Assembly (NCBI RefSeq): GCF_040183065.1
Contig: NC_091127.1
Coordinates: forward strand, 103,958,834 to 104,022,833
Direction: 5' to 3'
Source: Periplaneta americana
Lineage: Eukaryota; Arthropoda; Insecta; Blattodea; Blattidae
DNA length: 64,000 nt
Numbering within the stretch: position 1 is the stretch's first letter; each line of letters begins with the position of its first letter. This document shows positions 56,657 through 64,000 of the stretch, in pieces. A model generated the notes under the pieces. That model was not told where the DNA came from. It did no database searches and was given only the letters and a program-made list of their open reading frames with translations. Both the position numbers and the translations under genes were made by a program.

Positions 56657-57467
56657 TACATGGGTTGTAACTTTAATAGTGGCAACACTGCTGCGAAGCG
56701 AAACGAGACGAAATTAATTATTCTCACTTGTACCATATGTTAGTCTACTGTTATTCTACCGTATGTTAGTTTATGTCTAACCTACCTCACAGTAAATGGA
56801 CTTTCCCTTCCGACTCATTGTGTTTTCGCCATGTTCACAAAACAGGAACAGCGAAGTTGATTGAAAATTTAATGTACCCGTGGTCACACAGCAAGACCAT
56901 GTCATGAAGGTCTTGTTGAGACATGTGGGGAAACGGCGTTACCATACACAACAGTGGCGAGGTGGGTTAGAGTTTTCAATGAGGGACGTGAAAGCTTGGC
57001 AAACGTGACTCGGCCGGGTCGCCCTTGTGTCAGTGACGAGCAAGTGCAGGCTGTTGCCGTGCTGTTAGATACAGATCGAAGTCAGACGATACGTGAGTTA
57101 AGCCTCGTTCACACTTTTCAAGTAACTTGAATTCAAGTTACTTGATTCGACGAACTTGAAAAGTGTGAACTATGTTTCAAGTTGACTTGAAGTCAAGTAA
57201 CGGCTTGAATTCAAGTTTCAAGTGAAGTTAAATCCCTTTCTACTTTTCATTTGACTTGAAAGGATACTTGAAATAACTTGAAGAGTGTGAACGTCACTTG
57301 ATAACTTGAATTCAAGGAAAAAAGCGCGGGATTTTAAATTAAAAGCTGTTTTAAGAACGTTAAATTAACAGCTGATTGTTTTTCTGTTCTATTGAGAACG
57401 TAAAAATAATAGGAAACAATAGTAAGTGAAATAATGACCAAATGTTTGAGTTCTGAAGTTGTACAAA

Positions 57468-57615
57468 ACTCACGAAGGCCTATGGATTATAGGAACTGCA
57501 AATTTTCGTGACAGAAATGCAAACGAAGCTGCCAAGGAAGGAAGAGTTCATTGAAGAACTGAACAGCAGAGATTTTAACGTGGACACAGATGAGATATGA
57601 AATACAATTAAAATC
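57468..57615 (+). pseudogene. Possible MADF/Myb-like fragment of the Harbinger-like element
   Basis: In one frame THEGLWIIGTANFRDRNANE AA is readable. Shifting frame gives FIEELNSRDFNVDTDEI followed by NTIKI. This fits the L.....PxLW....pdYRDR..r..aW..I..elg.s.eev...ik pattern of MADF domains. PIF/Harbinger elements usually encode such a Myb/MADF partner beside the nuclease, which supports the element's class. The match is short and broken, so it is tentative. Confidence 0.4.
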
Positions 57616-57818
57616 ATTAAACTGAATGGTCCCCTAAACGCCAGAAATCTGCATAAATTAGGAAAGTCAAATCTATAACGGATATGGAATTATAAATGTT
57701 GAGTAGTCGGACACGATAGGAAACTATGAAAAGTAGTCAGTGAAGTTACAGAATAATTTTAGAGATTGAGTATAGAAACGAAAAAGTTGAAGTAAGAATT
57801 TCAAATACAAGAGCTATA

Positions 57819-57819
57819 C

Positions 57820-57881
<62 letters not shown>
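57819..57881. repeat. TTA/ATT microsatellite
   Basis: About 20 TTA/ATT units inside the Harbinger-like element. Confidence 0.92.
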
Positions 57882-59865
57882 GTGAATGGATGATACTTAT
57901 AAGTTCTACATGTATTATTTTTTGTAATAATTATATACCGAGTGATGACGGATTAGGAACTGGAACATGTGTAATCCGTTATGACGTGAACAAAGATTGA
58001 TAAACTAAATAAATAAATAAATAAACAAATAACATTAAAAACCATTAAACTGTAGTTAGAGAAGAAGTGAGTAAGATTAGGAGGGATTAAGAAGAGTGTT
58101 GCTTGAAGGGATGACATTTATCGGCCGAAACTGGCATAGTTCAATGTGGCTGATAGATTTTTGGGAACTGTAACAGGTTCAAGGTAATCACTTTCAATTA
58201 TGGTAAATCAGACTCGCTTATATTTTATTACATTTGCGATAAGAATTATTAAATCTGCTTGAAAATTTCACTTGCTTTATTTGTAATGGTCAATGGTCGT
58301 GTATTTCTCTTATTAATCTATTTCCTAACCAATACTGAACAACTCGTCTTCCATTTCTTCAATATATTTATCATTTCCCTGGCTCGGAGGCTTGCTACTA
58401 TAGAAATTCCTAATTACACAACTTCCATCGACGCCATTTTATGCTACTTGAAAACAAAATAACTTCAATATGTCTGAACTGCAACTTGAATTCAGGTTAC
58501 TTGAAATCACGTGACTTGAATTCAAGTTACTTGAAAAGTGTGAACGAGGCTTTAGGATTATCGCATACGACTGTGCTGCATATTCTAAAGAATCGCCTGA
58601 GAATGAGGAAAATTGCATCGCTGTGGGTTCCCCACGATTTGATGGAAGCGCAGCTATGGATACGATATAACGCCGCTTTACCTCACTTGGAGCGTTATGG
58701 TCGTGATGGAGACACTGTCTTACGCCATATTATTACCTTTGATAAGACATGGGCCAGATTGTACGAACCTCTACTTAAGCGCCAATCCAATAAGTAGCGT
58801 CATCACGGGTCACCACGCAAAATGAAAGTTCGTCATACCCCTACTGATGTTAAAGTTGTGGTGATTCTTGTGTACGACTGTGATGGCGTCATCCTAGAAC
58901 ATACCGTACCGCAAAGACAGACTGTTGATGCAAAGCATTTCCTTCATTTTTGGGGAATAACTTGAGACCAGCGGCAGTGTTGAGAAGGAGGCGGCAACAC
59001 TTTTTGCAGGATAATGCTCGGGCGCACGTGGCACATCCTGTAGCTGATCTGTACTTTCGCTGTAGTTGGGAAGTGCTCTTCCATCCACCTTATTCACCGG
59101 ACTTGAGCCCCTGTGATTATGACTAAATCTCAAAGATGAGGGACCACTTTGTGGCATTCTATTTCGGACTGTTCCCGAGATTCTGCAAGCAATAAATCGC
59201 TCCATCAGAGAGATCAACAAAACAGGCGCTGCTACAGGGATATAGGTCTCGCAAGCAGGAATTACCGACGATAGGAATGCGAATGAAACAATTCGAAAAG
59301 GAAGAGCGGGCGACAGGAAATGTCACGAGATAATTTGAATGATATTCAAGAGTACAGTCGGAAGAGAAACGACATCGATAGAATCAGTCTTGCATTATGA
59401 TAGTTATATTACGGTTTTAGTTTCAGTTCTACTGCATGTGGGTACGTGTCTTATTCCAAGTGTGTTTATTTTATTATGTAGTGATGGAACCTTTCCCTCG
59501 CAGAGTATCATTGTTTTATTCGTAAACATAGTGTTGCGCGTTTAATTCGCTTCGAATTTTTCTCTTGTTACGCTCTTTATTTCCACAGGTGATGTCCCCA
59601 TCTCTTCATCTTCTTGGAAGAGGCAGTACCTCACCTCTCGCTCCCTCGGCATGCCTACATACACACGTCAAAACAGACAGTAACGTCACCAATGTTTTTC
59701 GGTAATCGTTCCTTGTGCGAGCTATACTACGACTTACACATCGCTAGCAAGGAGTTGTTGACAGTGTTAGTGACTACATTGAAGGACTGTAGAAATTTCA
59801 CACAAGTATCACTTTTCTATTAGCAATAAAAAATATTTGTCGCTATTAAAGTTCCGACCTTTGTA

Positions 59866-60504
59866 TAATTGAGAAATAATAACGATGCATTTCAATACAA
59901 TTTTATGTACGCATGATTTATCATTATGAAAGAAATACGTCGACGAAAACACGTGTAATCGAGTTTAGTGACCTCTTAAGTCTACAAACAGTCGAAAAAA
60001 GTGCAGTTTTGCAACAACAATTAAACTCTCTCCAGCCGTAATATTGTCCAGATAGCATCTCGGCAAAGTAGCTCGTCTTTCTGGCAGTATCGTAACACTG
60101 TTGACTACGGAACAGAAATGGAGTGACTTCACTGTGAAAGGGAATGATACAAAATGTGTCGGGTGTCGAACCCAGATGGATTTATCCAGGTGTCCGACGT
60201 CTGAGGCTCTTAAGAATGAATGTTCGCCCAAGGGTCATGAATAGGATTGAGAAATAAATGCCGTTATACTACCAGTGCTCTTCGTGCGCCTGTAACTTTG
60301 CGTACGCTCAGAGTTGGGTTGAGTCATGGGTTCAGTTAACGCAGTGTCTTTCGTTCGTTTGAACTCATGCTTATCATCACGGTTAGTCCTCAACATTTGG
60401 TTGGTTGAAAGCTATTTCTTTGACTTCGAAACACAACTATCTGCTAAAGAAAAATTTTAAGACATAATTTTCTTTGTTAAAGATAAATTGCACTATTTTA
60501 AAGG
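59866..60504. other. Mostly unassigned
   Basis: On the minus strand GGGTTCGACACCC near 60165 resembles a tRNA B box, but no matching A box or SINE body was identified. No gene is visible. Confidence 0.3.
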
Positions 60505-61617
60505 CATTTTATTTTCTGTCTGTAGAAAATACACCTAATATAACATTGACAAGTATCAGCCTTATTATTTCACTATGTTAATATGATAGTGTATTACGTT
60601 TTTGTTTTACATAATTTTTCATGTCATATATTTGTAGCAGTGAATAACAAACCACATTTTCAAATTTTCAAAGGAGAATGATTGCTTGTTGCTAGAAAAC
60701 ACAGCCTTACATCTATAAAAACTTCGTTCCACTTCTGTAGAAACAATGAGGACATATTTGAAATATTTTACACAAGCATTAGCTATCTAAAAATATGTAT
60801 TATTATAAATTTCCTCATTTGTAATTGTCACAAATTTTACATAGCTAAATATCCATAATGTGTATCCAGTATTTTTTTAATCTTGTTTGCTACATTTTTT
60901 TCCTATTTCATGTTACAACTATTCGGTTCGTCGCAATATAATTGACTACATGCTATTTTATGTCTGTAGAAAATACACCTAATATGACATTGAGAGGTAT
61001 CAGCCTTATTATTTTACTATGTTAATATGATATGATAGTGTATTACGTTTTTGTTTTACATAATTTTTCATGTCATATATTTGTAGCAGTGAATAATAAA
61101 AAACATTTTCAAATTTTCAAAGGTAATGATTGCCTTTTGCTAGAAAACACAGCCTTATATCTAGAGAAACTTCCTTCCACTTCTACAGAAACAATGGAGG
61201 AATATTTGAAATATTTTACACAAGCATTATTTATCTCAAAATCTTTATCATTATTATAAATTTCCTCATTTATAATTGTCACAAATTTGACATATAGCTA
61301 AATATCCATAATATTTATCCAGTAGGCCTATTTTTTCATCTTGTTTGCTGCATTTTTTCCTATTTCGTGTTCCAGTTATTCGGTTCGTCACAATATAATT
61401 TACTACATGTTATTTTCTGTTTCTAGAAAATACACTTAATATGACATTGACAAATATCAGCCTTGTTATTTCACTATGTTAATATGATAGTGTATTACGT
61501 TTTTGTTTTACATAATTTTTCATTTCATATATTTTTGCAGTGAATAACAAACCACATTTTGAAATTTTCAAAGTAGAATGATTACCTGTTGCTAGAAAAC
61601 ACAGCCTTAGCCTATAT
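60505..61617. repeat. Tandem repeat, unit about 450 bp, 2.5 copies
   Basis: The unit beginning near TTTTCTGTCTGTAGAAAATA recurs at about 60511, 60955 and 61411, a period of about 444-456 bp. Shared inner landmarks are ATATGATAGTGTATTACGTT, CATAATTTTTCATGTCATAT, TGCTAGAAAACACAGCCTTA and TATTCGGTTCGTC. The third copy stops after about 200 bp at ACAGCCTTAGCC. Divergence between copies is moderate. It is non-coding. Confidence 0.93.
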
Positions 61618-61855
61618 CTAGAGCATGGATGGGCATCGTGCCTCACTTGAGAAATAATGCCTCACTGACCTTCACAGAGCTTATCGCTCTGAGTGACATC
61701 ATCTTCACAATCCCCGTTTCTCCCTCACGCATCTCCTGGGCGTGGGCAGGTTCCATATCAGTTTCATAAGCAATATCAGTGGTGGCATAATGGCATTATC
61801 AAAGCAGTGTGTACGCGTTAGAAAACGATTATTTCATGAGAAATGGGAGGAAGAG

Positions 61856-61880
<25 letters not shown>
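61856..61880. repeat. 25-base T homopolymer
   Basis: An uninterrupted T run inside the coding region of the hAT relic, read as a run of Phe codons. Confidence 0.95.
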
Positions 61881-61886
<6 letters not shown>

Positions 61887-62000
61887 TAGAAGGGGAGAAC
61901 ATAAGAAGTATGTTATGCTCGAAAATCCTATTAGGCATTAATGAATTTAATATACAAAGACATTACTCCTTATGTCATAAAGAACATGCTGAATTAGAAG

Positions 62001-62222
62001 GTAAGACAAATTAAATGTTATTTTTCGTACTATTCCGAAGAAAATTTGTGATCTTAACATTTGCATAGTATACAAAATACATTATACCTTAAACACGCTG
62101 CATTAAAAGGTAGCCTACGAGGAATTAAATGTTGTTTGTACGTATTATTTCCAAAAGAAATTTATTAAAAAAATATCAAATGTGCGTAGAAAACTACATA
62201 TGATTTTCTGAAATTATTTTAG
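62001..62222 (+). other. Intron of the hAT transposase relic
   Basis: The donor AAG|GTAAGA and the acceptor TTATTTTAG|GTCGAG flank 222 nt of AT-rich sequence. Splicing keeps the reading frame exactly, which supports a real ancestral intron rather than chance. Confidence 0.7.
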
Positions 62223-62430
62223 GTCGAGAACGTGCAAATCTATTAAGTAATCTTGAGAAACGCCAGAATATTCAAGAAAATAAACGTAGACAACGTGATG
62301 GAATATTATTGGCTAGTTACGCAATTTATCGCCTGTGATTTAAATCAATTCAGTGATGGAGAAATAGTAAAGAGGTTTATGATTAAAGCTACCGAATTAA
62401 ATTTCCAAATTGAATAAAAGTTTTCGAGTC

Positions 62431-63037
62431 TCTCACGTTAACCATTCGCTTTCCTAATAGTTCGCCACTGACCGCCTTAGCGATTACGTTAAGGTGACGC
62501 AGGTCACAGCAGTTTATATTTCCCATCCTACTCTGCAGTCTCCTCTCCTATAGCGGTTTCAGAATAAGAAGGCATATGGCCTAAGCCAATTGAGTGCTAG
62601 CAACAGTTCGACGTTGTCACACAGTGCACGGTGCACGAGACGTGGAAGACAGAGACAACAGATAAGGACAGAACATATCAGTTGCAGCTCTCTCGCTGCG
62701 CGAGCGGGTCGAGACCTGTTTCTTCATTTTGTGTAATGTTTAAATATAATTACTCTTACTGAAGTAATTCTCATCTCAATTTTTATTACTTCTTAGCTTC
62801 ATAGATCAGTAGCTCTTGGAGTCAATGACTTGCGAAATAAAGTGACAGATGTGTAGAAATTTACTTTGCTAATGTCTGAGAAAGAATGTTTTAATTCTTA
62901 CTCAGACTTCCTTGTACAGCAAAGCTGAATTTATTATTGTTTATTTCTCCAGAGGAAAGATAAGGTACAGTTTGTTTGTAGGGGCAGCCTAATAATCTAG
63001 CGATAACAAAACGAAAACAAATCTGTAGATATGTGAT
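62431..63037. other. No recognisable feature
   Basis: About 0.6 kb of unassigned sequence between the hAT relic and the next tandem repeat. Confidence 0.35.
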
Positions 63038-63520
63038 TTAGTATTGAAGTTGGAAAGTATTTTATTTTTCCTCCGTTAAATGAAGCCTATATAATTTAAT
63101 TTAATTCTCTAGCTTATACATGTACCTAGGGGTCCAGGGTTCTACATTCTGGTTACGAATCTGGCTATAATGCAACGTAATCATAATGTGTGTTCATACA
63201 TAATTCAGTACTCATACTGGAACTGTAGATTATTTTATTTTTCTATGATAAACTAAGTCTATCTAATTTTATTTTATCATATAATTTTTCATATCTAGAG
63301 GGCCAGTGTTCCATATTCTGACTAAGAATCCGGCTGTAAGGATATAAGCATATCTGTTCATATGTAGGCCTAATTCAGTACTCATATTGAAACTGAAGAT
63401 TACTTCCTTTTACTTTATTAAATCAAGCCTATCTAATTTAATTTAATCCTCTAGCTTATACCTACCTAGAAGTCCAGGATTCTATGTTCTATCACTCTGG
63501 CCTGTGGCAATATAAACCTA
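63038..63520. repeat. Tandem repeat, unit about 177 bp, about 2.7 copies
   Basis: Units begin near 63038, 63217 and 63391. Each runs through a GAAACTGAAGATTA-like start, TCAAGCCTATCTAATTTAAT, TCCTCTAGCTTATACCTA and GTCCAGGATTCTA, and ends in TAATTCAGTACTCAT. Copies are about 75-85 percent alike by eye, and the last is incomplete. Confidence 0.85.
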
Positions 63521-64000
63521 CGAGTGAAGGTAGTTGTATAGAAGCGAATATGAAAACCGTAATCCAATAATATCGTTAATATATTGAAGATAAAATTGTA
63601 TATTAGAAAACATCATATAAAGTGTAATATATATAACGAAAGGTTTTTAAAATAAAAATTTAGTTTTGGAATTATAAAATCTCCTCGTTCCTAGCATGCT
63701 TGTATTTATTTTAAAAGTGAAATGTAGTTAATGTGCTTCATTTTATAAAGTTTTCTAATGCTCTTAAGGAAATGTTGTTAATGCTCTTCGTATAATTCAT
63801 GGAAAAAGAGGCAGGAGTGTTTATGTTTATAATATCATCCAAATATCTCATGTTTATGCAATATTTCGTCTTATACCATGTATAATATTCAAATGAAAAG
63901 TGAAAGTCGTATCTATGATTACTCTCAGCTTTCTTCTTCTTTCCACGTTCTATTACAATGGCACTGCTAACACATACTACTAATGTATTTAAAATATCGT
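63521..64000. other. No recognisable feature
   Basis: AT-rich sequence to the window end with no supported gene or repeat. Confidence 0.35.

Larger units (their letters stand above)
57101..58551. mobile_element. PIF/Harbinger-like element inserted in mariner, TTA duplication
   Basis: The ends AGCCTCGTTCACACTTTTCA followed by AGTAACTTGAATTCAAG and their mirror CTTGAAAAGTGTGAACGAGG CT are inverted for about 40 bp. TTA precedes (57098-57100) and follows (58552-58554) the element. A three-base TWA duplication is typical of PIF/Harbinger. Removing the insertion and one TTA gives CGT GAG TTA GGA TTA TCG, restoring the mariner reading REL-GLS. Subterminal regions contain many ACTTGAA and TTCAAGT repeats, possible protein-binding sites. 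The interior has a possible MADF domain and a TTA microsatellite, but no nuclease. Confidence 0.88.
56831..59330 (+). pseudogene. mariner transposase, disrupted by insertion and frameshifts
   Basis: From MFTKQEQ the reading has early lesions, then VARWVRVFNEGRESLANVTR with PGRPCVSDEQVQAV in the helix-turn-helix domain. It runs to QTIREL, where the insertion begins. It resumes GLSHTTVLHILKNRLRMRKI and ASLWVPHDLMEAQLWIRYNA after the insertion. The catalytic Asp residues are all still encoded: ITFDKTW (58740), QDNARAH (59010) and SPDLSPCDYD (59117), the last two separated by 34 residues as in DD34D mariners. Stops and frameshifts between them, plus the insertion, abolish function. Confidence 0.85.
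56659..59863 (+). mobile_element. mariner transposon split by a Harbinger-like insertion
   Basis: The left end CATGGGTTGTAACTTTAATA followed by GTGGC is mirrored by GTCGCTATTAAAGTTCCGAC and CTTTG on the right. TA flanks both ends (56657-56658 and 59864-59865). The 3.2-kb span includes a 1451-bp foreign element at 57101-58551; without it about 1.75 kb remain. That is somewhat longer than a standard mariner, because about 0.5 kb of unassigned sequence follows the transposase. Confidence 0.8.
61790..62420 (+). pseudogene. hAT transposase N-terminus with an intron
   Basis: The first exon starts MALSKQCVRVRKRLFHEKWE EEF and reaches EFNIQRHYSLCHKEHAELEG, whose HY..CH residues are the end of a BED-like zinc finger. 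The front half of the finger is corrupted by a 25-base T run (61856-61880). GTAAGA at 62001 and TTTTAG ending at 62222 define an intron of 222 nt. Joining the exons gives AELEGRERANLLSNLEKRQN without a shift, and the second exon continues RRQRDGILLASYAIYRL before a stop. This is the arrangement of GTF2IRD2/SPIN-like hAT proteins. The catalytic and dimerisation domains are lost. Confidence 0.75.
61624..62430 (+). mobile_element. hAT element fragment (GTF2IRD2-like type)
   Basis: From CATGGATGGGCATCGTGCCT the sequence leads into the 5' end of a hAT transposase gene. The right side ends in unrelated sequence after about 62430, so only the N-terminal fifth of the gene remains. I could not define a terminal inverted repeat pair. 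Confidence 0.6.

Noticed and set aside
60130..60240. Possible minus-strand SINE head with GGGTTCGACACCC
   Set aside because: Only the B-box-like sequence is visible; no A box, body or second copy was found.

Overview
The window looks like repeat-dense, AT-rich, gene-free DNA from a large insect genome. A cockroach or termite-like (blattodean) source is my best guess. It rests on the types of mariner, Tc1, DUF4817-type, hAT and tRNA-SINE sequence present and on recalled resemblance to cockroach repeats, not on a search. I found no intact host protein-coding gene, no rRNA gene, no free-standing tRNA gene and no CRISPR array. Nearly everything I can name is a mobile element, a relic of one, or tandem repeat DNA. 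Longer open frames are transposase or reverse transcriptase fragments; one 105-codon frame (48531-48848, minus) remains unexplained.

Layout. 1-8.1 kb: short foldback elements (MITEs), a DUF4817-type terminal-inverted-repeat (TIR) transposon with a broken transposase, TA microsatellites, a retrotransposon crumb and a 240-bp inverted repeat. 9.2-12.4 kb: a tRNA-derived SINE, a 37-bp minisatellite and a short hAT element with a ZBED5-like transposase relic. 13.7-17.8 kb: a nested stack (a probable PIF/Harbinger element holding a second DUF4817-type transposon), a long unclassified repeat with a fresh 157-bp duplication, and a SINE. 17.9-21.8 kb: a 68-bp satellite array of about 37 monomers with higher-order structure, then about 1 kb of almost pure pyrimidine on the plus strand. 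22.7-24.0 kb: a dead mariner. 24.7-31.6 kb: three SINE families, a hAT relic, another DUF4817-type transposon and a 5'-truncated LINE. 32.1-37.4 kb: a MITE, a pogo-like element holding a hAT relic, and the best preserved element of the window, a 2.2-kb hAT with a perfect 8-bp target-site duplication and a transposase damaged by only one stop and one frameshift. 39.1-50.3 kb: a further DUF4817-type element, LINE and SINE insertions with clear target-site duplications, a Tc1 element and a second member of the same hAT family. 52.3-56.5 kb: SINEs, a doubtful LTR and nested MITEs. 56.7-59.9 kb: a mariner split by a 1.45-kb PIF/Harbinger-like element. 60.5-64.0 kb: two tandem arrays and a hAT relic that still shows an intron.

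How the parts relate. The elements are copies at different stages of decay, and their nesting gives a relative order of insertion. At two places the ancestral empty site can be checked inside the window: removing the insertion at 57101 restores the mariner reading frame, and a paralogous MITE at 32094 lacks the insertion carried by its relative at 56088. No single coordinated system is evident. The most informative features are the satellite's higher-order structure, the nested insertions, the well-preserved hAT, the coexistence of four DUF4817-type transposon families, and two hammerhead-ribozyme-like motifs in Penelope-like contexts.
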